Both the position numbers and the translations under genes were made by a program. The notes beneath the pieces are model-generated. The model was given only the letters and a program-made list of their open reading frames with translations, had not been told where the DNA came from and did no database searches. A stretch of DNA of 64,000 bases from Pseudomonadota bacterium (GTDB lineage: Bacteria; Pseudomonadota; Gammaproteobacteria; Burkholderiales; Burkholderiaceae_C): the NCBI GenBank assembly GCA_021848345.1, contig JAJZUV010000008.1, forward strand, positions 1 to 64,000, read 5' to 3'. Shown one piece after another: positions 9,096 to 17,857 of the stretch (within the stretch, counting starts at the first letter, position 1; every line of letters starts with the position of its first letter).

Positions 9096-12000
9096 TCAGG
9101 GCTTCGCGGTGCCGCCAGGCACGGCGCGCGCCAATTGTCCAAGGGTCTCGAAAATCAGCCTTCGGGGTTCCAGGCGGATTCCCAGGCGCTTCTCGATCTC
9201 CACCACGGCGCGCATGGCCAGCAGCGAATGGCCGCCCAGGTCGAAGAAGTTGTCGTCGCGGCGGATCTCCGACGCGCCCAGGAGTTCGGCCCATACCTCG
9301 GCCATGACCGATTCGGCGGGGCTGCCGGGAGCATTCGCGGCCTGCGCGGAGGCTTCCGGCGCGCGTTCCACCGGTCCGGGCGCGGGCAGCCGGGCGCGAT
9401 CCACCTTGCCGTTGGGGAGCAGCGGGAACTCGGCCAGCACCACGAAGTGCTGCGGGATCATGTACTCGGGCAGGCGCCGCTGCAGCTGGGCTCGCAGCTG
9501 CGCGGCCGGGGGTGCGTCGCCTTCCACCGCCAGGTAGGCGACCAGGCGAACGTCGGCGCTGTCGAGTTGCTGCGTGCTCAGCAAGGCCTGGCGCACGCCC
9601 GGTTGCTCGAGCAGGGCCGCCTCGATCTCGCCCAGCTCGATGCGGAATCCGCGGACCTTCACCTGATGGTCCAGGCGTCCGAGATGCTGCAGCAGCCCGT
9701 CGTGTCCCCACTTGCCGAGGTCCCCGGTCCGGTACAGCCGGGCCGCAGGGTCCGTCGCGAAGGGATCGGCGACGAATCGCTCGGCGTTCAGTTCCGGCCG
9801 CTTCCAGTAGCCGAGGGTCACGCCCGTGCCGCCGATGTGGATTTCTCCCGGTATCCCGGTGGGACAGGGCTTGCCGCAGGCATCCAGCACCCAGACCGTG
9901 GTGTTGTCGATGGGGTGGCCGATGCGGATCTGCGCCTCCGGTTCCACCCGCCAGCAGGTCGACCACACGGTCGTCTCCGTGGGGCCGTACATGTTCCACA
10001 ACTCGGGACAGGCCTCGAGCAGACGCTTGGCCAGATCGGGCGCCAGGGCCTCGCCGCCGATCAGGCCCCGCATGGCGCCATGGCCGCTCCAGCCGGCGTC
10101 GAGCAGCAGGCGCCAGGTCGAAGGGGTCGCCTGCAGCACGTTGGCGGCGCTGGACTCGAGCAGCTCGCGCAGTGCGAAGGGGTTGCGGGTGGTGGCCGTG
10201 TCGGCGATGACCAGATCCGCTCCGGTGGCCAGCGGAAGCAGGAGTTCCAGCACCGCGATGTCGAAGGACAGCGTGGTCACGGCGAGAAGCTTGTCGCCGG
10301 CGCCCAGTCCGGGGCGGACGGACATGCTCTGCAGGAAATTCACGATCGCGCCGTGGGGCACCGAGACCCCTTTGGGGCGTCCCGTGGAGCCCGAGGTGTA
10401 GATCATGTAGGCGCAGTCTCGCGCGCCGGCGTCCCGTGCCGCATCGGCAGGCAAGGGAGCGTCCGGAAAAGTCCGCCAGGGTGCCGAGGCATCGAGCTCA
10501 AGGGTTTCCAGCCCGGCCAGGTCGAGGCGATCGCGCAGATCCGCATGCAACAGCACGGCCGCGAGTTCGGCGTCGCGGGCCATGTAGTCCAGGCGCTCGC
10601 GCGGATAGTCCGGGTCCAGCGGCACGTAGGCGGCACCCGCCTCGAGCACGCCCAGCATGGCCGCGAGCATGTCGGTGCCGCGGTGCGCGCACAGGCCGAC
10701 GCGGGAGCCGCGCTGGATGCCGCGGGAGCGCAGCAGGCGGGCGATGCGGTGTGCCTGACCCAGCAGTTCCGGTTGCCCGATGGAGCGCCCGTCGGGGCCG
10801 GCGATCTCCGCGCCCGAGCCCAGGCTGGCGATGCGCTGCGCCAGGTGGCCGTGCACCACCAGGGTCTCGGGCAGCGCGCGCGGCGCGGGCGCGCAGTGCT
10901 CGCGCTGGCGTCCGAGCATCGCGGGCGACACCATCGATAGCTCGTCCAGCCGCGCATGCGGATTCGTCAGCGCCGACTCGGCCAACCAGACGAAGGCCTC
11001 GAGCAGCTGACGTACCGTGGCTTCGGTGAACAGATCGCTGGCGTACTCGATGTGGATGCGCTTGGCGAATTCGGTGTCGATGTGCATCGACAGGTCGAAC
11101 TGCGCCGCCACGCGATCGATGGGGAAATCGGCATAGTCGAAATCCACCGAGGCCAGCGCCCCGAGCGGTGCGTTGCGCAGGTTGAACAGTACGCGCACGG
11201 GGCCTTCGGCGTGAACCGTGCGGTCCATGTCGAGGCGCTCGACCAGGTCGTCGTAGGGCGTGTCCTGATGGGCGAAGGCCTCGAGCGCGGTGTCGCGCAC
11301 GCGCAGGGCCCACTGCTCGAAGTCGAGCGAGGGGTCCAGGCGTGTGCGCATCACCAGGGTGTTGACCAGGGTTCCGAACAGGTGCTCGGTGGCTTCGTGG
11401 TGACGGTTCGCGATGGGGCTGCCGACCGCGATGTCGTCGATGCCCGAAAGGCGCCACGCCAGCAGCTTGAACACCGCGAGGAAGCTGACATAGGGGGTCA
11501 CCCCGAGACGACGGCAGAAAGGGTCGAGCAGGGCCAGCACGCGCGGCGGGATATCAGCGCGGATCTGATGCCCGTGGAATCCACGCACGGGCGGCGGCGA
11601 CAGATCGGTCGGCAACTGCAGCGGGCGCACCCCGCGCAGGCGCTCCAGCCAGTAGTCCATCTGGTGGCGCCTGATCGCCTGTACCGCCTCGCTTCGTTGC
11701 CAGACCGCGTAGTCGGCGTACTCGATGCCCAGCGGGGCCCACGAGGGCCGTTGCCCGGCGCGACGTTGTGCGTAGGCCTGAAGCAGGTCGCGCAACAGCA
11801 CGCCGATGGCCCAGGTGTCGGCGATCGCATGATGGAAAACCCACGACACCACGAACTTGCGCTCGTCGAGGCGCAGCAGGTAGATGCGGTGCAGCGGGGC
11901 CGCCGCAAGATCGAAGGGCCGCTCGAATTCCTGCAGAAGCAGACGACGCGCCTCGTCCTCGCGCGCCGTGGCCGCAAGGTGGCGCAGGTCCCATGGCTGG

Positions 12001-15000
12001 ATGGCCATCCGGAGTTCGGGCAGGATGATCTGCATCGGCTCGTCATCCTGCAGCACGAAGGCGGTGCGCAGGCCCTCATGCCGCCGCACGAGGTCGTCCA
12101 CGACGGCTTGCAGCGCGTCGAGGTCGAGTTCGCCGCGTATCAGGATCGTGACCGGGATGTTGTAGGCGACGGAGCTGGGATCGAATTGCTGGATGACCCA
12201 CATGCGGCGCTGGGAGAACGAGGTCGGCAGCGGAACGCCGCGCGGAACCCGCACGATCGGGGGCAGTCCGTCGCGCGCCACGTTCGCGTCTTGGGGGCCC
12301 TGCGCGCGCAAGTGCTCGGCGATGTCCGCGATGCTGCGCAGATCGAACAGCGTGGCCAGCGGCAACTCGATGCCCAGGCGGCCGCGGATGCGCGACGCCA
12401 CCTGGGTGATGAGCAGCGAATGGCCGCCCAGATCGAAGAAGCTGCTGTTCACCCCGAAATTGGTCTGACCCAGCACCTCGCTCCAGATCGACCACAGGCT
12501 TCGCTCCAGGTCGTCGCGCGGCGCCGTGTCGCCGACCTGCTCGGCCGCGTCGTCCTGCGGGCGGGGCAGGGCGCGGCGGTCGATCTTGCCATTGGCGTTC
12601 AGCACGAAGGCCTCGAGGGCCAGGATGCTGGACGGCACCATGGCCTGCGGCAGCAGTTCCTGCAAGCGCCGGCGCAATGACTGGGTGTCGACCTGTGCGA
12701 CCGGAACCTGGGCGGTGACGTAGGCGATCAGACGCAGCTGCCCGGTCGGATCGGCTTCGGCGGCGACCAGCGCCTGGCGCACCGGGGGCAGGCCGCCCAG
12801 CACGCTCTCGACCTCGGCCGGCTCGATGCGGTGCCCGCGGATCTTGATCTGGTGGTCGGCCCGCCCCAGGTACTCGAGGCTTCCGTCCGGGTTCCACGAC
12901 GCGAGGTCCCCGCTGCGATACATGCGCTCGCCCGGGGCCGGTGCCCACGGGTCGGTCACGAAACTGGCCGCGCTGCGCTGTTCGAGACCCAGGTAGCCTC
13001 GGGCCACCCCGGCTCCGGCGATGCAAAGCTCTCCGATCGCTCCGATCGGGCACAGGCGTCCGTCCAGGTCGACCACGTAGGTGCGTACCCCGGGCAGCGG
13101 GCGTCCGATGTTCGGCTGCGTCGACTCCCCGATGGGGGCCCAGGTCGCGTCCACAGTGCATTCGGTCGGGCCGTACACGTTGTGAAAGGCGATACCTTGC
13201 TCACGTGAGATCCTGCTCAGCAGGGCCCACGTACGCGCGTCGATCGCTTCGCCGCCCACCAGGGTGAGCCCGGGCCATCCGCCGGTCGCGAAGGTTTCGG
13301 TCTGAACCACCGCGAGCAGTTGCTGCGGGGTGATGTCGACCACGTCGGCGCTGGTGCGCACCAGGTATCGATGCAATTGCATCGGGTCCAGCCGTGCCCG
13401 CTGGGGAATCAGCACCAGCGTGCGCCCGGCGGCGACCTGGATCCATTGCTTGATCGAGGCATCGAAGCCCATTGAGGCGTTCACCGCCACGCGCCGCGCC
13501 TCGGGGTGTTGCGCATAGATGGCGCCTTCCAGCGCATCCAGCAGGTAGGCGAGGTTGCCGTGTTCGACCATCACGCCCTTGGGCGTTCCGGTCGAGCCGG
13601 AGGTGTAGAGCACATAGGCCAGCTGCGCCGGGGGGCACGGACGCGCGAGATGGTCTGCGATCGCCTCGTCCCCTTCCAGTGCCGATTGAAGGTCCAGGGT
13701 CGGGATTTCCATCGCGCGGGCCTGGGGCAGCGGCTCGAAGTGACTCAGGATCACGGTCGGCCGGGCGTCCGCGATGATCGCGCCCAGGCGCGCGACGGGC
13801 GTCGCCGGATCGAGGGGAACGAAGGCCCCGCCAGCGCTCAGCACGCCCAGCAGCGCCGGAAGCAGGTCCAGTCCTCGCTCGACGTGCAGACCCACGAGAC
13901 TTTCGGGGCCGACGCCCGCACGGAGTAGCCGCGCGGTCACCCGATTCGCCCGGCGCGCCACCTCGCCGAAACTCAACATCCCGTCGTCATAAACCACCGC
14001 CGTGCGCTCGGGGTGCAGCCTGGCCTGCTCGGCGAAGCGAACGTGGATGGGCTGGCCCGCGGGCGCCTCGTGCGCCAGCCGAGGTCCCAGGGCCAGAGTC
14101 GATCGGATGCGATCGAGCTCGGCCGGATCGGCCATGTCGAAGTCGCGCAAGGGTCGTATCGTGTCTTCCAGCGTGCGCCTGGCCAGCGAGTCGAGTTGCC
14201 GGGCATAGCCTTCGACCTGCGCGCGGGTCAGGCGCCGAGGGTTGTAGTTCAGTTCGACCTCGAAGTCCCCGCCGGCGGCGTAGCGGCGAACCCGGACGGT
14301 GAGCGCGACCTGGGAGCCGCCCTGGAACAGCGGAACCACGGCATAGCGCGCGCTTCCCAGGTTGCCCTCGACCTCGAATTCCTCGATCGAAACGACGATG
14401 TCGAACAAGCGTGTCCGTGCCCCGGCGTTCAGGCCGTGCAGTCGATGAATCTCCGACAGCGGGAAATTCTGATGACGGTACAGACGTCGCAGCGTCGCGC
14501 CGATCACATCCATCGACTGCTCCAGGCTCAGCGCCCCGTCGTAGTGCAGGGGTACGGGAAGCATGGTGCTGAACATGCCGGGCGTGGCCCTGTCCTCCCG
14601 CGTAGTGCGGTTGTGGATGGGAACTCCGATGGTCAGATCCCGCGTGCTGTTCGCCCTGGCGAAGTAGCTGCTGACCAAGGCCAGCATGAAATGCGCCATG
14701 GACAGTCCTCGCTCCTGGGCGCGCTCCTGCACGGGCTCGTAGTCGGCGCGGGGCAGCGTCCAGCGCACGAGGTTGCGCGACGCATCGATCGGTTCCTCGG
14801 GTCCCGTCGGACTCCTCGGGAACGGGGGCGGCGCCAGTTCCGCCAGTTCGGTGCGCCAGAATTCCGCGTCGGCCTGGTACCGATGGGAGGAGCGATAGCG
14901 CGCCTGCCGCTCGACGTAGTCGGAGTAGTCCGGTAACGCCGCGGGCCTCGGGGCATCGGCCAGCAGCGCATCGTAGAAGCGCGCGATCTGCCGGGACAGG

Positions 15001-15440
15001 ATCCACAGACTGTAGGCGTCCTGGACGATGTGATGCGAGCCCAGAAACAGCAGGTGCCGCGACGGCGAGGTGCGCACCAGCGCAAAGCGCCAAAGCGGAC
15101 CGCGTTCAAGGTCATAGGGGCGCGCCAGAATGGCTTGCATATACGCCGTCTGCGCATCGGGGCTGTCGTGCAGCCCGGGCACATGCTCGACATCCAGATT
15201 CCAGGCACTCGGATCTGCCACGCGGGCCAGCACGGCCTCGTCACGACGCTCGATGGTCGAGCGCAGCACGCGCTGGTCCTCCAGCACCTGTTGCAGGGCG
15301 AGTCGCAGTCGCCCGACGTCCAGTTCACCGTCGACCCGGAAGTAGCAGCCGATGTTGTAGACCGGCTGTTGGTCGTGAAGGACTTGATCGATGTAAACAT
15401 CGATCTGCTGTTGAGACAGTGGGAATGCCTGCGTGTTCAT
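9096..15440 (-). CDS. Nonribosomal peptide synthetase, C-A-T-C-A-T (Glu then Gly predicted)
   Basis: A 2114-residue two-module synthetase starting at ATG 15440. C1 starts at the N-terminus (LSQQQIDVYIDQVLH) in the style of starter or acylating condensation domains, with HHIVQDA from His136. A1 has TSGSTGTPKG after Tyr609. T1 has Ser1008. C2 has HHAIADT from His1203. A2 has TSGSTGRPKG after Tyr1678. T2 has Ser2072. By-eye codes are DAKDLGVVDK for A1, identical to the published glutamate code, and DILQLGMVWK for A2, identical to A2 of the neighbouring NRPS and glycine-like. Both condensation motifs replace the final glycine of HHxxxDG (Ala and Thr), but the catalytic second histidines remain. 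There is no thioesterase. Given the starter-like C1, a plausible but unproven product is an acylated Glu-Gly unit passed to the other synthetase. Confidence 0.95.
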   Translation of the reverse strand: MNTQAFPLSQQQIDVYIDQVLHDQQPVYNIGCYFRVDGELDVGRLRLALQQVLEDQRVLRSTIERRDEAVLARVADPSAWNLDVEHVPGLHDSPDAQTAYMQAILARPYDLERGPLWRFALVRTSPSRHLLFLGSHHIVQDAYSLWILSRQIARFYDALLADAPRPAALPDYSDYVERQARYRSSHRYQADAEFWRTELAELAPPPFPRSPTGPEEPIDASRNLVRWTLPRADYEPVQERAQERGLSMAHFMLALVSSYFARANSTRDLTIGVPIHNRTTREDRATPGMFSTMLPVPLHYDGALSLEQSMDVIGATLRRLYRHQNFPLSEIHRLHGLNAGARTRLFDIVVSIEEFEVEGNLGSARYAVVPLFQGGSQVALTVRVRRYAAGGDFEVELNYNPRRLTRAQVEGYARQLDSLARRTLEDTIRPLRDFDMADPAELDRIRSTLALGPRLAHEAPAGQPIHVRFAEQARLHPERTAVVYDDGMLSFGEVARRANRVTARLLRAGVGPESLVGLHVERGLDLLPALLGVLSAGGAFVPLDPATPVARLGAIIADARPTVILSHFEPLPQARAMEIPTLDLQSALEGDEAIADHLARPCPPAQLAYVLYTSGSTGTPKGVMVEHGNLAYLLDALEGAIYAQHPEARRVAVNASMGFDASIKQWIQVAAGRTLVLIPQRARLDPMQLHRYLVRTSADVVDITPQQLLAVVQTETFATGGWPGLTLVGGEAIDARTWALLSRISREQGIAFHNVYGPTECTVDATWAPIGESTQPNIGRPLPGVRTYVVDLDGRLCPIGAIGELCIAGAGVARGYLGLEQRSAASFVTDPWAPAPGERMYRSGDLASWNPDGSLEYLGRADHQIKIRGHRIEPAEVESVLGGLPPVRQALVAAEADPTGQLRLIAYVTAQVPVAQVDTQSLRRRLQELLPQAMVPSSILALEAFVLNANGKIDRRALPRPQDDAAEQVGDTAPRDDLERSLWSIWSEVLGQTNFGVNSSFFDLGGHSLLITQVASRIRGRLGIELPLATLFDLRSIADIAEHLRAQGPQDANVARDGLPPIVRVPRGVPLPTSFSQRRMWVIQQFDPSSVAYNIPVTILIRGELDLDALQAVVDDLVRRHEGLRTAFVLQDDEPMQIILPELRMAIQPWDLRHLAATAREDEARRLLLQEFERPFDLAAAPLHRIYLLRLDERKFVVSWVFHHAIADTWAIGVLLRDLLQAYAQRRAGQRPSWAPLGIEYADYAVWQRSEAVQAIRRHQMDYWLERLRGVRPLQLPTDLSPPPVRGFHGHQIRADIPPRVLALLDPFCRRLGVTPYVSFLAVFKLLAWRLSGIDDIAVGSPIANRHHEATEHLFGTLVNTLVMRTRLDPSLDFEQWALRVRDTALEAFAHQDTPYDDLVERLDMDRTVHAEGPVRVLFNLRNAPLGALASVDFDYADFPIDRVAAQFDLSMHIDTEFAKRIHIEYASDLFTEATVRQLLEAFVWLAESALTNPHARLDELSMVSPAMLGRQREHCAPAPRALPETLVVHGHLAQRIASLGSGAEIAGPDGRSIGQPELLGQAHRIARLLRSRGIQRGSRVGLCAHRGTDMLAAMLGVLEAGAAYVPLDPDYPRERLDYMARDAELAAVLLHADLRDRLDLAGLETLELDASAPWRTFPDAPLPADAARDAGARDCAYMIYTSGSTGRPKGVSVPHGAIVNFLQSMSVRPGLGAGDKLLAVTTLSFDIAVLELLLPLATGADLVIADTATTRNPFALRELLESSAANVLQATPSTWRLLLDAGWSGHGAMRGLIGGEALAPDLAKRLLEACPELWNMYGPTETTVWSTCWRVEPEAQIRIGHPIDNTTVWVLDACGKPCPTGIPGEIHIGGTGVTLGYWKRPELNAERFVADPFATDPAARLYRTGDLGKWGHDGLLQHLGRLDHQVKVRGFRIELGEIEAALLEQPGVRQALLSTQQLDSADVRLVAYLAVEGDAPPAAQLRAQLQRRLPEYMIPQHFVVLAEFPLLPNGKVDRARLPAPGPVERAPEASAQAANAPGSPAESVMAEVWAELLGASEIRRDDNFFDLGGHSLLAMRAVVEIEKRLGIRLEPRRLIFETLGQLARAVPGGTAKP

Positions 15441-15766
15441 GGAAATTCGCTATTGCAGCCGGTGTCGCCGGCGCTTGTTCGGCGTGTCGATTCGTTTCGA
15501 CAATCTAGCGCATCGCAACCGCTGGAATCCGCCCCGCGGTCGGGGGATCGGCGTGTCTTGACCCAAGGCAGGGTCGAGGCGCGTTCCTTCGCGAGCTTGC
15601 GTGAACTATTTCGCGAAACCGCCCGATTTGTCAGCGCGATGCAGCACGTGGCTTGCCGTCGACCCGTCTTGCGGAGTAACGTAGGACCTTACGGAAACTG
15701 GGCGGCTAGGATGGCCGCTGCCCGGAGCGCCCATTCGCAGCTGGCAGGCTGCTAGCGAGGTACCTC
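15441..15766. promoter_or_regulatory. Divergent spacer between the second NRPS gene and an HDOD gene
   Basis: This 326 bp gap must hold the promoters of the leftward NRPS gene and the rightward HDOD gene. I see no open frame worth calling. It contains one clear inverted repeat (15485-15502, listed separately). TTGACC at 15558-15563 and the TAGGAT at 15717-15722 resemble promoter hexamers but are not paired at the right distance. No strong sigma-70 promoter could be read. Confidence 0.4.
15485..15502. promoter_or_regulatory. Inverted repeat TGTCGA-N6-TCGACA upstream of the second NRPS gene
   Basis: Perfect 6 bp arms flank TTCGTT. The site is centred about 53 bp upstream of the NRPS start codon at 15440, a position where a transcription factor could act. 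The 8-mer TCGACAAT at its right edge also occurs at 2561-2568, 53 bp upstream of the other NRPS start codon. A shared operator is inferred from position and similarity only. No regulator gene lies beside the cluster. Confidence 0.3.
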
Positions 15767-16654
15767 ATGTCCAGCCCTCCGGCCGATGCGCTCGAAGGAC
15801 TCGAGAAGCGACTCGAGCAACTCCCCCTGCTGCCGGAGGTCGTGCGCAGGCTGATGAGCCTGCGCCAGGACAGCCCCGACTATTTCGACCAGGTGGCGCA
15901 GGCGCTGCATGGAGATCCGGTCTTCGCCACACGCCTGCTGCAGTACGCCAACTCCGCGGCGCTGGGCGCCGGGCGACCGATCACCACCATCCAGGAAGCC
16001 ATGCTGCGCGTGGGCGCCCGCGGCGCGGTGGATCTGGTCCTGGCGCACTCGGCGGTGCGCGTGTTCGAGCCGGGCAGCGACTGGGAGGCCGGCCTGTGGA
16101 GGCACTCGGTGGACGTCGCCTGGCTGATGCGCAAGTTGTGCGTGCTGGCCATCGACCATCGCGGCGAGCCCGACGAAGCCTATGTGTTCGGGCTGCTGCA
16201 TGACATCGGACGCTTCGTGCTGTACCTGGAGGCCCCCGAGCAGCTGCGCGGCGTCGAGGAGACGGACTGGGGCACCCCCGACGAACTGATCGAGGCCGAG
16301 ACCCGGATCTGCGGCTACACCCACGCGGAGCTCGGCTATCTGGCGCTGCGCAAGTGGCGCCTGCCCGACGCGCTGGCCGAGGCGGTGCGCTGGCACCATA
16401 CCCGGCCGCTTCCGCTGGAGGGCATCGACGGCCGCTATCGCGCGCTGAACGCCCTGCTGCAGGAGGTGGACTGGATCGCCGTGGGTGCCGAGCGCGCCGC
16501 GGTAGGGGACGCCGCCGCGCGGTCCGAGTTCCGCGCGGCCCTGGACGGCAAGCTGCAACTGCGCCTGCGCGGTACCCTGGACGACCTCGAGTTCACGATC
16601 CAGGAGGCGCTGCGCGAGTCCCGGCGTATGCTCACGGCATTGCACCTGCAGTGA
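15767..16654 (+). CDS. HDOD domain signalling protein
   Basis: A 295-residue soluble protein. The N-terminal two thirds match the HDOD family: LEQLPLLPEVVRRLM, then DPVFATRLLQYANSA and an AMLRVGARGAVDLVL helix. A further histidine-aspartate pair (HD at 145-146, in LLHDIGR) resembles HD-type hydrolases, and many HDOD proteins keep it without proven activity. The family is linked to c-di-GMP, motility and stress signalling in proteobacteria, but no substrate is known for most members. It starts at ATG 15767, 13 bp before the next gene, so co-transcription with the propeller protein is possible. The exact role is unknown. Confidence 0.85.
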   Translation: MSSPPADALEGLEKRLEQLPLLPEVVRRLMSLRQDSPDYFDQVAQALHGDPVFATRLLQYANSAALGAGRPITTIQEAMLRVGARGAVDLVLAHSAVRVFEPGSDWEAGLWRHSVDVAWLMRKLCVLAIDHRGEPDEAYVFGLLHDIGRFVLYLEAPEQLRGVEETDWGTPDELIEAETRICGYTHAELGYLALRKWRLPDALAEAVRWHHTRPLPLEGIDGRYRALNALLQEVDWIAVGAERAAVGDAAARSEFRAALDGKLQLRLRGTLDDLEFTIQEALRESRRMLTALHLQ

Positions 16655-16667
16655 CAATGGGGACGCG

Positions 16668-17852
16668 ATGACTTCGATGATCCTGCTCGGCACGCGCAAG
16701 GGAACCGTCCTGCTCGACCGCGGCGCGTCGACCTGGCGCCCGCGTGCGATCGAACATGCGGGGATTCCGGTGTGCTACGCGGCGCGCGATCCGCGCGACG
16801 GTACCTTGTGGGCCTCGCTGGACCACGGCCATTGGGGCCCGAAGCTGTCGCGTTCGCGCGACGGCGGCGCCACCTGGCAGGACCTGTCCTCGCTCAAATA
16901 CCCCGCGGGTGCGCGCTATATCGTCAAGTACCTGCCGACCCCGGATTTCGATCCCGCGGCGCCGGCGGCGCAGCCCGAGTACCGCGACGCCACGGTGTAC
17001 AAGATCTGGAACCTGGCCTTCGGCAATGCCGACCAGCCCGGGCGCCTGTACGCGGGCACCATCCCCGGCGGTCTGTTCGTCAGCGACGACGGCGGCGACA
17101 CCTGGGAGCTGAACCGCCCGCTGTGGAACCATGAAAGCCGTGGCGGGGATCTGTTCGCCGGCGACGCGACCCACGAGAACCGCTGGTTCGGCACCCCGGC
17201 CAGCGTGGACTACGGCGTGTTCGAGCCGGGCATCCACTCCATCGTCGTCGATCCGCGCGACGGTCGGCAGTTGCTGGTGGCGGCTTCGTCCGCCGGAGTG
17301 CTGCGCAGCAGCGACGGCGGCCTGAGCTGGGCCGGCTGCCATCTGGGCATGCTCAACGATTACCTGCCCGATCCGCGCGCCGAGTGGGGGCACGATCCGC
17401 ATTTCGTGACCGCCTGCGCGGCGCAGCCCGACCGTGTCTGGCAGCAGAACCACTGCGGCATCTTCCACAGCGAGGACGGGGCCGCGAACTGGCGCAAGGT
17501 CAGCCAGCCGGAGGTCGGGGCGCATTTCGGCTTTCCCATCGCGGCCGACGCTGCCGACGGGCGCACCGCCTGGGTGGTGCCGGCGCGGGCCGATTCCCAG
17601 CGCATGGCCATCGGCGCCGGGCTGTTCGTGGCGCGCACCGAGGACGGCGGGAACTCGTGGACCGAGCTGCGCAGGGGCCTGCCGCAGGAACACTCCTACG
17701 ACATCGTGCTGCGCCACGCGCTCGACGCGTCGGACGACTGCCTGTGTTTCGGCACCACCACCGGCAACGTCTACCTGTCCGAGGACCGGGGCGATTCCTG
17801 GCGCTGCCTGGGGCACAACTTCCCGCCCGTCTACTCGGTGCGTTTCGGCTGA
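16668..17852 (+). CDS. Six-bladed BNR/Asp-box beta-propeller protein (sialidase-like fold)
   Basis: A 394-residue protein with six spaced Asp-boxes of the form SxDGGxxW: SRDGGATW, SDDGGDTW, SSDGGLSW, SEDGAANW, TEDGGNSW and SEDRGDSW. Together they imply a complete six-bladed propeller. The fold is shared by sialidases and VPS10-like proteins. I see no clear arginine triad, so glycosidase activity should not be assumed. No signal peptide is evident (MTSMILLGTRKG), which points to the cytosol and away from a secreted sialidase. The stop codon is 5 bp before a MoaD/ThiS-like gene, and such pairs are, to my knowledge, recurrent. Function unknown. Confidence 0.8.
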   Translation: MTSMILLGTRKGTVLLDRGASTWRPRAIEHAGIPVCYAARDPRDGTLWASLDHGHWGPKLSRSRDGGATWQDLSSLKYPAGARYIVKYLPTPDFDPAAPAAQPEYRDATVYKIWNLAFGNADQPGRLYAGTIPGGLFVSDDGGDTWELNRPLWNHESRGGDLFAGDATHENRWFGTPASVDYGVFEPGIHSIVVDPRDGRQLLVAASSAGVLRSSDGGLSWAGCHLGMLNDYLPDPRAEWGHDPHFVTACAAQPDRVWQQNHCGIFHSEDGAANWRKVSQPEVGAHFGFPIAADAADGRTAWVVPARADSQRMAIGAGLFVARTEDGGNSWTELRRGLPQEHSYDIVLRHALDASDDCLCFGTTTGNVYLSEDRGDSWRCLGHNFPPVYSVRFG

Positions 17853-17857
17853 GGACC

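Noticed and set aside
8973-10940. Plus-strand open frame across the end of both NRPS genes
   Set aside because: It runs opposite the well-conserved A2-T2 module of the leftward NRPS and has no recognisable motif.
16668-17852. Calling the propeller protein a secreted sialidase
   Set aside because: Asp-boxes alone do not define a sialidase. No signal peptide and no convincing arginine triad were seen.
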